Shown here in pieces: positions 1-9,473 of a DNA stretch of 64,000 nucleotides. The notes under the pieces were generated by a model. That model saw nothing but the letters and a program-made list of their open reading frames with translations. It did not search any database and was not told the DNA's origin. The position numbers were made by a program, and so were the translations under genes. Position 1 is the first letter of the stretch. Each line of letters starts with the position of its first letter. The stretch covers positions 62,001-126,000 of the forward strand of contig NZ_FTOP01000001.1 in the NCBI RefSeq assembly GCF_900156785.1, given 5' to 3'. This DNA comes from Belliella pelovolcani. Lineage in GTDB: Bacteria; Bacteroidota; Bacteroidia; Cytophagales; Cyclobacteriaceae.

Positions 1-876
1 ATTGACTTTCGAAGGAATAAGCTTACAAAATTTGGCCAATGCCTTTGCGTGTGCTTCATCATCATTGATCCCATCCCATATGACATATTCATAAGTAACT
101 TTCCTTTTGGTCTTCTGATACCAATATTTGAGCGACTCAGCGAGGTCTTCTAGTGGGTTGACATCATTTATCGGCATCAAGCGACTTCTTGTTTCATTAA
201 TCGCTGAATGTAAAGAAATGGCCAAATTGAACTTCACTTCATCATCTGCCATTTTTTTGATCATCTTGGGAATCCCTACAGTGGAAAGCGTAATCCTCCT
301 AGGCGCCATTCCAAGTCCCTCTGGAGAAGTGATTTTATCAATCGCCTCTATCACATTATTGTAATTCAACAAAGGCTCACCCATACCCATAAACACTATA
401 TTGGTCAATGGCCTGCTAAAGTATGTCTCAGCTTCATCTTTGATCGCCACCACCTGATCGTAAATTTCGTCAGGGTTAAGATTACGCATGCGCTTTAACC
501 TGGCTGTTGCACAGAAATTACAATCCAGACTACATCCTACTTGAGAAGACACACAAGCTGTTATTCTTTTGGAGGTAGGTATCAATACGGATTCGACTAT
601 CTTATTGTCATATAATTTGACTGCATTCTTGATGGTGCCATCAGAAGAATGCTGCATTAAGTCTACTAAAATATGATTGATGGTGAAATTAGCTTTTAAC
701 ATCTCCCTAGTCTCCTTGGAAATATTACTCATGTCATCAAAATTCTTCAAGGACTTATTCCAAAGCCAATCATAAACCTGCTTGGCTCGAAATTTCTTGT
801 CCCCTTGATTGACAAAAAACTCTTCTAACTGTTCCAGTGAAAACTTTCTGATATCTTTTTTTAAGCTACTCTCCAT
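1..876 (-). CDS. rlmN: 23S rRNA (adenine-C2)-methyltransferase RlmN, C-terminus cut by window edge
   Basis: Radical-SAM enzyme that methylates C2 of A2503 in 23S rRNA and A37 in some tRNAs. The minus strand is open for 292 codons from ATG 874-876 to the window edge. I read the family's CxxxCxxC cluster motif as GCSLDCNFCATA, followed by VFMGMGEPLLN and RRITLSTVG, which are strong RlmN signatures. The N-terminal RlmN helical domain (SLEQLEEFFVNQG, KFRAKQVYDWLW) is complete. The C-terminal catalytic cysteine lies beyond the edge. A TAACTTTG (minus strand, 881-888) sits just before the start and could be a -7 element, though no good -33 is visible. Family assignment is very secure. Confidence 0.95.
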   Translation of the reverse strand, partial: MESSLKKDIRKFSLEQLEEFFVNQGDKKFRAKQVYDWLWNKSLKNFDDMSNISKETREMLKANFTINHILVDLMQHSSDGTIKNAVKLYDNKIVESVLIPTSKRITACVSSQVGCSLDCNFCATARLKRMRNLNPDEIYDQVVAIKDEAETYFSRPLTNIVFMGMGEPLLNYNNVIEAIDKITSPEGLGMAPRRITLSTVGIPKMIKKMADDEVKFNLAISLHSAINETRSRLMPINDVNPLEDLAESLKYWYQKTKRKVTYEYVIWDGINDDEAHAKALAKFCKLIPSKVN

Positions 877-973
877 TTTGCAAAGTTAATCAAAATCAAA
901 GAGCTTTGACTAATTCGAAATTTGGATAGCGTTACCAAATGATTTTTTTAACTTGAGGTGATAAATCTAATCC

Positions 974-2101
974 ATGATCAATAAAATACTTCTTGAAATT
1001 CTGTATCGCTTTAAGCTAACTTTTTCGAAAATCAAACTGAAATTCGGGATTAAAACAGGTTTTGTAAAATCCCTTATGATCGCTCCATACAAAGGGTTTG
1101 GCAGTAGAGAAAAAGTCTATTTGATAGGAAGGGTGCTAAAAGATCGCGGCATAGGGCTTTCTGAGATAAGTGATAGCCGATGGAAGAATTTCTCAAAGAT
1201 GTACAAGCGTTTTATGTCCTGGGAAATCCCAAATGTAAAAGTGAAGGCAACTATTAACGGAGATTCTTGGATAGCTGAAACAGATGACGAAGGCTATTTC
1301 GAGTTTTTCATCAATCCCAAGCAGCCCCTTCAAAATACCACACCTTGGGTTAGTTTGGAATTAGAACTTATTGATCAAATAGTACCCAACCAAGGTAAAG
1401 TAAATACTAAAGCTAGGGTGATTATCCCTACAAAGGATGTGGAATATGGCATCATCTCTGATATTGACGATACGATTGTCCCTACTGGTGCTACTAGAAT
1501 CTGGGAAATGCTCAAGACGACTTTTCTTGGTAATGCTCACAGAAGAATTCCTTTCCCTGGTGTAGCTGCATTTTATCAGGCTTTAGAAAAGGGAACCGAT
1601 GGAAAAGAAAACAACCCTTTATTTTATGTCTCGAGCAGTCCTTGGAACTTATATGATTTTCTGACTGAAATGATGTCTGTGCACGGCATTCCTTTGGGAC
1701 CATTAATGCTACGAGACTTAGGGTTATCCAGAGAGCAACTCATCGCTGGGAGTCATTTTGATCATAAGCTTTCCCAAGTAGAAAAAATTTTTGAACTGGT
1801 TCCTGACATACCTTTTATCTTGATAGGAGATTCTGGCCAATATGATCCTGAAATCTACCTCCAAGTGATCAAAGACTATCCTGGAAGGGTGAAGATGATC
1901 TATATCCGTCATGTTTCCGAAAAAAGAAAAGAAACTGTATTGCACGTCAAAAATAAAATGAAATCACTAGGCGTAGATATGCTGCTCATCGAAGATACCT
2001 TAAAAGCAGCCGAGGATGCGCTTTCAAAAGGTTGGATTAGAGAGGATGATATACAAGATATCATCAATGAAAAAATTCAGGATGGTCTCAATAACTCCTA
2101 A
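974..2101 (+). CDS. App1-like phosphatidate phosphatase domain protein (DUF2183)
   Basis: 375 aa. The C-terminal half carries the App1 catalytic domain of the HAD superfamily. DIDDTI (about residue 161) is the nucleophile motif I, YVSSSPWNLYDFL resembles motif II, and LIGDSGQYDPEIY carries the late acidic residues. The N-terminal part has a beta-rich segment (VKATINGDSWIAETDDEGYFEFFI) as in other bacterial DUF2183 proteins. Yeast App1 dephosphorylates phosphatidate and diacylglycerol pyrophosphate; the bacterial substrate is not established, so lipid phosphatase activity is inferred. There is no signal peptide. The gene is convergent with the downstream S51 peptidase and their 3' ends overlap by 14 bp. 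Confidence 0.8.
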   Translation: MINKILLEILYRFKLTFSKIKLKFGIKTGFVKSLMIAPYKGFGSREKVYLIGRVLKDRGIGLSEISDSRWKNFSKMYKRFMSWEIPNVKVKATINGDSWIAETDDEGYFEFFINPKQPLQNTTPWVSLELELIDQIVPNQGKVNTKARVIIPTKDVEYGIISDIDDTIVPTGATRIWEMLKTTFLGNAHRRIPFPGVAAFYQALEKGTDGKENNPLFYVSSSPWNLYDFLTEMMSVHGIPLGPLMLRDLGLSREQLIAGSHFDHKLSQVEKIFELVPDIPFILIGDSGQYDPEIYLQVIKDYPGRVKMIYIRHVSEKRKETVLHVKNKMKSLGVDMLLIEDTLKAAEDALSKGWIREDDIQDIINEKIQDGLNNS

Positions 2102-3122
2102 AACCAATCTCCCCTTGCTTAACAAACCAATATTGTGTCCAATCAAATGCCCAATTTGAAATCGAAGCTGAACCCTTAGTTGTCATTTTCGAAGCTTCAA
2201 ACATTTTTACCGCAGATTCATTCAAATCCCAAGTCAAGGGAACCCCCGAAGACATGACTTCTGGCGCTAAGCCTGATTGTTCCAAAAAATAAACTTCATT
2301 TTGACCTACTACCTGAATTTCTCCTTCTGAACCTATCAATAGAGCTGTTCTTTCATCCACTGCTATTCCTCTAATTGGTAATTCAGACTGAGAACTGAGT
2401 CTTGCGATAAAAGCGAAAAGACGTCCTTCTCTATTCCGTTGTGAAAAATGCTGATCTGTAATCACCCCTTGCAGCATTGGATGATTGATCAAAGTAGATT
2501 TTCTAACTGTCAGCCTTTCATCAAATGGATTGGCTAGTGCTTCTGTACTAATGATACTGCCATTCTCACCTGTGTAGACATACTCACCCATAATCGCACA
2601 ACCTGCACTTGTGCCTCCTATTGGGATTTGCTTTTCATGAATCAAGTAATGTAACGCTTCCTCAACCTTAGTTCCTTCCCAAAGCCTCAGATAATTGGAT
2701 TGATCTCCTCCAGCTATAAAAACAGCTTCTGCATTTCTTAACGTCTCAATTACTTTTGGGTCATTGGCAGCCTCCGGCGTATTGATTCTAAGCGTTTCCA
2801 CAGAATTAGCATTCCCAAGCCCAAGAATATAATTATTGTAAGCATCAGCTCCTGTCACACGAATAACAACAAAATCCCCTCCTCCTGACTTTTCTATCAT
2901 CCACTTGAATGCTTGATCCACATCGGTACTTCCCCCCATCAAAACCACTCCCGTGGATGATGAGGTCTGAATATCCTCAGAACTCCCAACTCTACCCAAA
3001 GAAAAGGGATTGCCATCTTGATTCGGGGGAATTGGAGATGAAATCTCATCTCCTCCACAAGCAAGCATCATGGAAAACACTAAGGGTAGTATTGTCATAA
3101 GGCTTTTATTAAAGCAATTCAC
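2088..3122 (-). CDS. Cyanophycinase-like peptidase S51 family lipoprotein
   Basis: Serine peptidase of family S51 (cyanophycinase, peptidase E). GGTSAGCAIMGE holds the nucleophilic serine; AVFIAGGDQSNYLRLW precedes it, and DQHFSQRNREGRL supplies the conserved histidine region. A hydrophobic stretch ending in MMLACGG is a lipobox, so the protein is probably an exported lipoprotein. I chose GTG 3120-3122, one base beyond the stop of the upstream porT gene; ATG 3096-3098 is an alternative that leaves a signal peptide without lysines. A longer reading from 3230 would run far into porT and is unlikely. Whether it degrades cyanophycin or another beta-aspartyl peptide is unknown. Confidence 0.82.
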   Translation of the reverse strand: MNCFNKSLMTILPLVFSMMLACGGDEISSPIPPNQDGNPFSLGRVGSSEDIQTSSSTGVVLMGGSTDVDQAFKWMIEKSGGGDFVVIRVTGADAYNNYILGLGNANSVETLRINTPEAANDPKVIETLRNAEAVFIAGGDQSNYLRLWEGTKVEEALHYLIHEKQIPIGGTSAGCAIMGEYVYTGENGSIISTEALANPFDERLTVRKSTLINHPMLQGVITDQHFSQRNREGRLFAFIARLSSQSELPIRGIAVDERTALLIGSEGEIQVVGQNEVYFLEQSGLAPEVMSSGVPLTWDLNESAVKMFEASKMTTKGSASISNWAFDWTQYWFVKQGEIGFRSY

Positions 3123-3123
3123 T

Positions 3124-3903
3124 TTATTGAAAATTGAGATAGACAGTAATGCTTTTTCTTCTAATTGATTGAATCGCATCCCTAAATGCTGGATCTGTGG
3201 CTTCAGGTCTATACATATCCAATAGTCCATGAGAAAATCTTACCTCTGGCGAAAACTTGAAATACTTGAAGTACATATCAAATCCAATCCCCAAATCCAC
3301 AGTAAAATCTCGACCCAAGGTACCAATACCCTCTATGTCTGCTTCTTCTTGGTCTTTGGTACGAAACATTGCTGATCCTCCTGCTGTGAAAAACATGCGA
3401 GAATTGTTGAACCTCTGCGCTTTATATTTAAAATGGAGCGGAAACTCCACCATAGTCGCCTCATTGATTGTAGTCCTCGTAGTAAAAAAATTATTTTCAT
3501 CAATAGTATTGGCATCGGGATTACTTACAAAGGTATTGATATCTGTCCTAAATTCGTAGAAACCAACTTTTGGCGTTAGAATTAAATTCAATTGATCATG
3601 TAGTCTGAAAGTAGCCAAAAAACCTAATGAAAAACCTGGAGTGTAGATCGGCATAATACTCTGAATATTAGCTAGCGCAGGATCAGTTATGAAAGCATCT
3701 GTATACTTCAGCCTCCAATAATTGGTATGAGATGCTAGAAAAAAGCCATAGGAAATAAGTTTATCATCTTGACCAGACTGACTAATCTCTTTGAATCGGG
3801 CCTGTGCTGTCACAGACCCGATTGAAAGGATCAATAAAAAATTGAAAACAATTATTTTTCTCCAATATAAATTGAGCTGATACCGAATGTCAGTGGTTTG
3901 CAT
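3124..3903 (-). CDS. porT: Type IX secretion system protein PorT (SprT), outer-membrane beta-barrel
   Basis: 259 aa with an N-terminal hydrophobic segment (VFNFLLILSIGSVTAQA) followed by alternating amphipathic strands typical of an eight-stranded outer-membrane barrel and ending in an aromatic-containing strand (ITVYLNFQ). PorT is required for T9SS secretion and gliding in Porphyromonas and Flavobacterium, and it often lies directly after ubiE in Bacteroidota, as here. The ATG at 3901-3903 overlaps the ubiE 3' end by 52 bp; no later ATG, GTG or TTG precedes the signal sequence, so the overlap appears real. The window also encodes a T9SS cargo protein (19980-22121). Confidence 0.75.
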   Translation of the reverse strand: MQTTDIRYQLNLYWRKIIVFNFLLILSIGSVTAQARFKEISQSGQDDKLISYGFFLASHTNYWRLKYTDAFITDPALANIQSIMPIYTPGFSLGFLATFRLHDQLNLILTPKVGFYEFRTDINTFVSNPDANTIDENNFFTTRTTINEATMVEFPLHFKYKAQRFNNSRMFFTAGGSAMFRTKDQEEADIEGIGTLGRDFTVDLGIGFDMYFKYFKFSPEVRFSHGLLDMYRPEATDPAFRDAIQSIRRKSITVYLNFQ

Positions 3904-4574
3904 TTTGTGTCTTTAAAGCCAACTTTTTCCAAAACTTTCAGAAAGTCGTTTCCATCTGGAAATGCCTGAACAGACTCAGGCAAATAGGTGTAAGCGGAGT
4001 TATCCTTGGAAACGAGTTTCCCTATTTGAGGTAAAATATATTTGAAATAAAAGTTATATCCTTGTTTCATCGGGAATTTTTTTGGCTTGGAGAATTCAAC
4101 GATGACTGTTTTCCCTCCAGGTCTCAGCACTCTGTACATATCAGCGAGTCCTTTTTCCAGATTTTCAAAGTTTCTAACTCCAAAGGAAACGATGACCGCA
4201 TCGAATTTATTATCCTCAAAAAGTAGCTTCTCAGAATCTCCCATTTGCATATCAATGATGTGATCTAGCTTTCGCTTTTTCATCTTCTTCTTACCCTCTT
4301 CTAGCATACCAGCTGAGATATCTACCCCAATGATCTTATCAGGATTCAAGGCTAAGGCTTCGATAGCGAAGTCACCAGTGCCAGTTGCAATATCCAAAAT
4401 CAATTTAGGCTGATCTGCTTTGAGCATTTTGATCGCCTTTTTTCTCCAGATGATGTCAATCCCTAAACTGAGCAGATGATTCAAAAAATCATATTTCTTA
4501 CTTATGTTATTAAACATCTCCGCAACTTGCTCCTTTTTCCCCGCGTCTTTCTCTTTGTATGGTACTACTGACAT
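3852..4574 (-). CDS. ubiE: Demethylmenaquinone methyltransferase UbiE/MenG
   Basis: 240 aa SAM-dependent C-methyltransferase catalysing the last step of menaquinone synthesis. Visible signatures are MFNNISKKYDFLNHLLSLGIDIIWR near the N-terminus (quoted in pieces by family convention: FNxISxxYDxxN), the SAM-binding LDIATGTGDFAIEA, GVDISAGMLEEGKKK, and the UbiE motif FGVRNFENLEKGL with YRVLRPGG. Length and start match the family. It is first of the minus-strand group ubiE-porT-S51 and faces engB divergently across about 180 bp. Confidence 0.95.
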   Translation of the reverse strand: MSVVPYKEKDAGKKEQVAEMFNNISKKYDFLNHLLSLGIDIIWRKKAIKMLKADQPKLILDIATGTGDFAIEALALNPDKIIGVDISAGMLEEGKKKMKKRKLDHIIDMQMGDSEKLLFEDNKFDAVIVSFGVRNFENLEKGLADMYRVLRPGGKTVIVEFSKPKKFPMKQGYNFYFKYILPQIGKLVSKDNSAYTYLPESVQAFPDGNDFLKVLEKVGFKDTKCKPLTFGISSIYIGEK

Positions 4575-4753
4575 GAATTCCTGTTCTAATGATTTGCAAT
4601 ATTACTAAGTAAACCCGAGCAATGGAAAAATGTTAAGAATTTATAGCTTCTGAAGAGTCTCAATGACCGGTATTTTCTTTGCATCGCAGGTATTAAGCTA
4701 GTCAAGATCGAATATTTCTTTGGAAAGGCTTAACTTTGTCAAAAATTAAGATC

Positions 4754-5362
4754 ATGATCAAAAAAGCAACCTTTTTAATCAGTAATACAGATTACAAAAA
4801 ATGCCCAAATCCTGATAAACCAGAATTTGCTTTCATCGGACGCTCCAATGTCGGCAAAAGCTCTTTGATCAATATGCTAGCTAATAATAAAAATCTAGCA
4901 AAGACTTCTGGAAGGCCAGGAAAAACCCAACTGATCAATCACTTTTTGATTGATGAAAAATGGTATATGGTCGATCTACCAGGCTATGGCTTTGCCAAGG
5001 TGAGCAAAAACATCAAGTCTGATTGGGAAAATATGATCCGTGCTTACCTGTCAAATCGTGAAAATCTTGTCGCCCTTTTTGTATTGATTGATAGCAGATT
5101 AGACCCTCAAAAAATCGATTTAGAATTCATCACTTGGTGTGGAGAAAACGGGATACCTATAGTTTTGGTATTTACAAAAGCAGATAAACAGTCTCTGCCA
5201 AAAACACAATCAGTTGTAGCCAAGTTTATAAAAGCGTCCAAAACCATCTTTGAAGAAGCCCCGCTTTACTTCATTACATCAGCAGAAAATGCTAAAGGAA
5301 AGGAAGAGTTAACTGGCTTTATCGAAGAACAGGTTGACGAATTTTATCAGGAAAAAAACTAG
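4754..5362 (+). CDS. engB: Ribosome biogenesis GTP-binding protein EngB/YsxC
   Basis: 202 aa TrmE-Era-EngA-EngB-Septin family GTPase involved in 50S assembly. G1 is GRSNVGKSS, the switch region has TSGRPGKTQLIN, G3 is DLPGYGFA, and G4 is TKAD. ATG 4754 is preferred because the family begins directly with the strand ATFLISN; the in-frame TTG at 4736 lies inside a TAACTTTG (4731-4738) that resembles a Bacteroidota -7 element. Confidence 0.95.
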   Translation: MIKKATFLISNTDYKKCPNPDKPEFAFIGRSNVGKSSLINMLANNKNLAKTSGRPGKTQLINHFLIDEKWYMVDLPGYGFAKVSKNIKSDWENMIRAYLSNRENLVALFVLIDSRLDPQKIDLEFITWCGENGIPIVLVFTKADKQSLPKTQSVVAKFIKASKTIFEEAPLYFITSAENAKGKEELTGFIEEQVDEFYQEKN

Positions 5363-5365
5363 CCC

Positions 5366-5395
5366 TTGGGCTTTTAATGTGAAAGTCTATATTTG
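5366..5395 (+). promoter_or_regulatory. Bacteroidota-type promoter for the DUF5606 gene
   Basis: TTG at 5366-5368, 19 nt spacer, TATATTTG at 5388-5395, matching the TTG-N19-TAnnTTTG form. It starts just after the engB stop and would place the transcript start about 15-20 nt before ATG 5420. Confidence 0.6.
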
Positions 5396-5419
5396 CATGC
5401 TCATTTAGAAAACGAAATC

Positions 5420-5851
5420 ATGAAATTTAACGAAATAGCTACCGTATCAGGCAAACCAGGACTTTACAAAATCTTGAAACCAACAAGAAGTGGGGTGATT
5501 TTGGAGTCTATGGATGAAAAAAAAGGTAAACTTGTCGTAGGTGCTAACCAAAGAGTTTCCGTGCTTAGCGAAATCTCTATGTACACCATGACAGAAGAAG
5601 GCGCGTCTCCTTTAGAAGATATTATGATCAAGATTGAAGCTGAATTCAAAGGAGACATTGGCTTAGACAGCACTGCTGATGCAGATGAATTGCAAGCTTT
5701 CCTGAAGCATGTATTACCTGATTATGATGAAGACAAAGTATATCCATCAGACATCAAAAAACTGGTAAGTTGGTACAAAATTATCAGAGCACATGCTCCA
5801 GAAGTATTGGAAGAGCAACCTGAAGAAAATTCAGAAAAAACAGAAGGATAA
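5420..5851 (+). CDS. DUF5606 family protein
   Basis: 143 aa conserved Bacteroidota protein without signal peptide or membrane segment. The N-terminal segment (MKFNEIATVSGKPGLYKIL) and the YPSDIKKLVSWYKII region are characteristic of DUF5606. The C-terminus is very acidic and probably disordered. The SH3-like N-terminal region suggests a binding role, but no function is known. I start at ATG 5420, where the conserved sequence begins, not at the upstream TTG which lies in the promoter. A strong terminator follows. Confidence 0.8.
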   Translation: MKFNEIATVSGKPGLYKILKPTRSGVILESMDEKKGKLVVGANQRVSVLSEISMYTMTEEGASPLEDIMIKIEAEFKGDIGLDSTADADELQAFLKHVLPDYDEDKVYPSDIKKLVSWYKIIRAHAPEVLEEQPEENSEKTEG

Positions 5852-5874
5852 AATAAATTACCTCAGAAAATATA

Positions 5875-5910
5875 AAACTCGCAGGACACAAAATTCCTGC
5901 GAGTTTTTTT
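5875..5910 (+). terminator. Rho-independent terminator after DUF5606 gene
   Basis: Perfect 12-bp stem AAACTCGCAGGA (5875-5886) with TCCTGCGAGTTT (5895-5906), an 8-nt loop, and a T run to 5910. Confidence 0.9.
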
Positions 5911-5935
5911 AATTGACAATCTATTCAGCCCTCAT

Positions 5936-6238
5936 ATGAACGCCTCTTTCATTCAAGACACTTTTCAATTGATCAAGAAGGATTTCCAAATCGAAACCAC
6001 TGAGTCTATCGAAGCTGAGGAGGCACTACTCCAATTCCTCAAACCAATTATTCATCACATGCTCAATAGGGATTTTGAGAGGCTTCTCCAAATCTGCTAC
6101 AGAATAGACCTTGGAGAAAATAGACTCAAGCAAATTCTCCATGAAACCGATCCAGAACTGATGGTGGACGAGCTGTGCATCGCCATCATCAAGAGGCAGA
6201 AACAGAAAATCGAGATTCGGAGAAAATATGCACAATGA
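5936..6238 (+). CDS. Small conserved helical protein of unknown function
   Basis: 100 aa, predicted almost entirely alpha-helical (IEAEEALLQFLKPIIHHML, ELCIAIIKRQKQKIEIRRKYAQ) with a basic C-terminal tail. No signal peptide, membrane segment or catalytic motif. It begins 26 bp after the terminator and ends one base before the convergent fbp stop. The coding pattern is regular and I take it as real; I do not recognise a named family. Confidence 0.65.
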   Translation: MNASFIQDTFQLIKKDFQIETTESIEAEEALLQFLKPIIHHMLNRDFERLLQICYRIDLGENRLKQILHETDPELMVDELCIAIIKRQKQKIEIRRKYAQ

Positions 6239-6239
6239 G

Positions 6240-7277
6240 CTATTTAGCAGCTACTACATTATCTTTTCCCACAAATGACATCGCTTCCTCCACCATCTTC
6301 TTTGAACCTATATACAATGGAGTTCTTTGATGGAGAGAAGTTGGCTGAATATCAAGAATCCTTTGGCTACCATCAGTGGCTGCGGCTCCCGCCTGTTCTG
6401 CTATAAAAGCCAAAGCATTGGCTTCATAAAGTAATCTAAGTTTCCCCTCAGGGTTTTTTGCCGTTTCAGGATAGATGTAGATGCCACCTTTTAGCAAATT
6501 TCTATGAAAGTCTGCGACCAAACTCCCTATATATCTTGCACTATACTCTCTGCTTTTACAGGTATCTAAATAGGCGTTAAGCCCTTTACTGAAAGTTTTA
6601 GACGCACCTTCGTTGACAGAGAAGATTTTCCCATCTTCAGGGGCTTTCATTTCTGGGTGAGAAAGGAAAAATTCACCAAGTGATTGTTCATAGGTAAATC
6701 CATTGACACCACATCCAGTGGTATATACGAGCATAGTAGATGACCCATAGAGTACGTATCCAGCAGCGACCTGCTTGCTACCAGGCTGCATGATATCTTC
6801 CAGTTGAATCGGGCTACCAACAGGTGTCACCCTTCTGTAAATAGAAAAAATCGTTCCAATGGAAATATTGACATCGATATTGGAGGATCCATCAAGAGGG
6901 TCAATCGCAACCACATATTTACCCGAGGAGTTTTGTAAATCAATAACTTCATCATCTTCTTCAGAAACAACAGCACAGACCTCACCTCCTTTGGTCAAAG
7001 CCCTGGTAAACCTGATGTTCGCAATCACATCCAGTTTCTGTTGCTCCTCTCCTTGGACGTTGGTTTGACCAAATGCTCCCCCGATATTTGCAAGACCAGC
7101 TCTATTGGTTTCGCGATTTACTATCTTTGTAGCAAGGGCAATATCTCTCAAGAGCTGTGACAGCTCCCCAGAAGCAAAAGGGAAATCGTCTTGTTTCTTT
7201 TTGATGAATCTGTCTAGGGTTACCCCAACCGAATAGGCCAAGGAAGAATCATTGGGAATATAGGGCTTAATTTTCAT
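6240..7277 (-). CDS. fbp: Fructose-1,6-bisphosphatase class I
   Basis: 345 aa gluconeogenic enzyme hydrolysing fructose-1,6-bisphosphate to fructose-6-phosphate. The metal site is clear: [10 protein letters not shown], then [22 protein letters not shown]. The C-terminal part contains the substrate-binding [23 protein letters not shown] region and [20 protein letters not shown]-like segment (here ending [10 protein letters not shown]). Length and start agree with the bacterial class I family. Divergent from the aspartate kinase gene across 57 bp. Confidence 0.96.
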   Translation of the reverse strand: MKIKPYIPNDSSLAYSVGVTLDRFIKKKQDDFPFASGELSQLLRDIALATKIVNRETNRAGLANIGGAFGQTNVQGEEQQKLDVIANIRFTRALTKGGEVCAVVSEEDDEVIDLQNSSGKYVVAIDPLDGSSNIDVNISIGTIFSIYRRVTPVGSPIQLEDIMQPGSKQVAAGYVLYGSSTMLVYTTGCGVNGFTYEQSLGEFFLSHPEMKAPEDGKIFSVNEGASKTFSKGLNAYLDTCKSREYSARYIGSLVADFHRNLLKGGIYIYPETAKNPEGKLRLLYEANALAFIAEQAGAAATDGSQRILDIQPTSLHQRTPLYIGSKKMVEEAMSFVGKDNVVAAK

Positions 7278-7334
7278 ATATTAGAAAAGTACAAATTAAT
7301 AAATTGAACATTTGAAATTACAACTTAAATCCTG

Positions 7335-8606
7335 ATGTCAAAAGCAATTGTTTTCAAATTTGGAGGGGCTTCCGTGAAAGATGCCGAATCTATCAAAAAC
7401 CTATTCAATATTTTATTCAAACGATTGCAAACACCAATGATTCTGGTGATTTCTGCTATGGGGAAGACTACAAATGCCATAGAAGAAATTTTAAAGACAA
7501 AACTCAATCAAGAGGACTATTCTTTGAAATGTGCAATTATAAAAGACCAACACTTGAATGTTTGCGAATCTCTATTTCCAAAAGAGCACGAGATTTTTGA
7601 AAAAGTAGCATTTCAATTTGAAATGCTACTAAAAGAATTACATAAGCCCTTAGACAAAGAAAATTATGACGAATTTTATGACCAGGTCATCGTATTTGGT
7701 GAGCTTGTATCTACCCTCATTATTCAAGCTTACTTCAGTTATAGAGGGGTATCTTCCACTTGGCTAGACGCGCGAGATCTCATCAGTACCAATTCCGAAT
7801 TCAGATTTGCTAAAGTAAATTGGACTTCCACCCAAACTAAAATCAATGAAATATTAAAACCGATTGCTGAAAAATCACTGGTCGTAACACAAGGCTTCAT
7901 TGGTAAAGACACTTTAGGGAAAAGTACAACACTTGGAAGAGAAGGCTCAGATTTCACCGCTTCAATTCTTGCTTATTGCCTAGATGCCTCTGCAGTTACT
8001 ATTTGGAAAGACGTAGAAGGTGTGCTCAATGCAGATCCAAAAAAATTTAAAAAAACGACCAAATTTGAAGAATTAGACTACCATGAAGCAGCCGAATTGA
8101 CTTACTATGGAGCCTCTGTGATTCATCCCAAGACCATCAAACCTTTAGCAAACAAAAATATCCCACTTTTTGTAAAATCATTTTTGAGGCCTGATGGCTC
8201 AGGGACAAAAATCCATCAGGTAGCCAAAGCAAATACCGTCCCTTGTATCGTACTCAAAGAAGCACAAATATTGGTAACCTTCAAGGTTACGGACTTTACT
8301 TTTATCAATGAGCAACATATGCATCTAGTATACTCAGAATTGGAAAAACTCAAACTGAAGGTTAATCTGCTACAGACATCTGCTATAAGCATTTCAATTG
8401 TAATCGACGAACAGCTTTTCAAGCTAGAAAAACTTATTCTGAGTTTGAATTCAGCTTTTCAAATCAAATATAATACAGACCTTAATCTGATCACCATCAA
8501 AAACCCAACTTCCAAAATGATCAAAAAAATGATGCAGAATAAAGCTGTACTTATGGAGCAAATCACGAGAACTACCTTCCAGATAGTATACAAAACCTTA
8601 GGCTAG
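7335..8606 (+). CDS. Aspartate kinase (monofunctional)
   Basis: 423 aa. Phosphorylates aspartate, the first step of the Lys/Thr/Met pathway. KFGGASV at residues 8-14 is the family start motif; TLGREGSDFTASILA and WKDVEGVLNADPK are the ATP/aspartate site; YYGASVIHPKTIKPL follows. The C-terminal ~120 residues form the regulatory ACT region and are divergent. In Bacteroidota this stand-alone form co-exists with ThrA fusions, so I do not give a lysC/thrA symbol. The 3' end overlaps the convergent fructosamine kinase gene by 9 bp. Confidence 0.92.
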   Translation: MSKAIVFKFGGASVKDAESIKNLFNILFKRLQTPMILVISAMGKTTNAIEEILKTKLNQEDYSLKCAIIKDQHLNVCESLFPKEHEIFEKVAFQFEMLLKELHKPLDKENYDEFYDQVIVFGELVSTLIIQAYFSYRGVSSTWLDARDLISTNSEFRFAKVNWTSTQTKINEILKPIAEKSLVVTQGFIGKDTLGKSTTLGREGSDFTASILAYCLDASAVTIWKDVEGVLNADPKKFKKTTKFEELDYHEAAELTYYGASVIHPKTIKPLANKNIPLFVKSFLRPDGSGTKIHQVAKANTVPCIVLKEAQILVTFKVTDFTFINEQHMHLVYSELEKLKLKVNLLQTSAISISIVIDEQLFKLEKLILSLNSAFQIKYNTDLNLITIKNPTSKMIKKMMQNKAVLMEQITRTTFQIVYKTLG

Positions 8607-9473
8607 AATACGATCTACTGTTTTCTCGATTCCTGACAAATAACTCTCCCCAAACAACAAGAGGTGGACTAAGAGTGGGTAGAGATTATATACCTCCACG
8701 CGTTGTTCAAATCCACTTTCTAATGGGAATACTTCTTCATAGGCTTCATAGAATCGAGGATCAAACCCTCCAAACATCCTAGAAAAAGCCAAATCTACCT
8801 CCCTGTGTCCATAATAGATTGCAGGATCGACGATTAATGGACTACCGAATTGGTCTGGCAACACATTACCTGACCAAAAGTCTCCATGTAAAAGTGCTGG
8901 CTTTTCCTTTGGGAAGAAGTTATGCAATCTTGGATATATCTCTCGGAACTTATCTAAAAATTCAGCCCCGACAAGGTTTTCATAATAAGCCTTCCCAATC
9001 ATTGGCTCCAGCCTTTGGTTGATAAAAAACTCAGACCAGCTTTCATGAGGTTGATTAAATTGCTCTAGAGATGCAATATAGTTGTCACTATCCAGCCCAA
9101 ACTCTGATTGCGTAGCCATATGCATCTGAGCTAAGCCAAATCCCAATTGTTCCCAGTAGTCTTTATTAGCCGGAGTAGAAGCCACCCAGTCCATCAATAA
9201 AAAACAATAATCTTCAAGTTGCCCAAAATGATATACTTTTGGAATGTTAAGCGGGCAAAATTCACTCATCAAGGCTAATCCCTCGGCTTCTTTTTGAAAA
9301 ATGTCTTTCCTATGATCAAAATTTAACTTTAAAAAGAAATTACCTGCACTGGTAAGGAGCTGTACACCCTGATTAAAATTCCCTGCTGCTATCAACCGAG
9401 CCTGATGGACTTTGATATCTTCACCTAAACTTTGAAAAAGTATCTGCTCGTAAATTTGGGTTTGATCAAACAT
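8598..9473 (-). CDS. Fructosamine kinase family protein
   Basis: 291 aa. FN3K/ribulosamine kinase family, which phosphorylates sugar adducts on protein amines to destabilise glycation products. LLHGDFWSGNVLPD gives the HGDxWxxN catalytic loop and LIVDPAIYYGHREVDLAFSRMFGGF the DP metal motif and downstream helix. ATG 9471-9473 is chosen because conserved sequence begins there; it overlaps the upstream phosphatase stop by 8 bp, suggesting translational coupling. This linkage of LMW-PTP with fructosamine kinase also occurs elsewhere and suggests a protein repair unit. Confidence 0.9.
   Translation of the reverse strand: MFDQTQIYEQILFQSLGEDIKVHQARLIAAGNFNQGVQLLTSAGNFFLKLNFDHRKDIFQKEAEGLALMSEFCPLNIPKVYHFGQLEDYCFLLMDWVASTPANKDYWEQLGFGLAQMHMATQSEFGLDSDNYIASLEQFNQPHESWSEFFINQRLEPMIGKAYYENLVGAEFLDKFREIYPRLHNFFPKEKPALLHGDFWSGNVLPDQFGSPLIVDPAIYYGHREVDLAFSRMFGGFDPRFYEAYEEVFPLESGFEQRVEVYNLYPLLVHLLLFGESYLSGIEKTVDRILA

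Noticed and set aside
2909-3100. 63-codon plus-strand ORF opposite the S51 gene
   Set aside because: Antisense shadow without conserved features.
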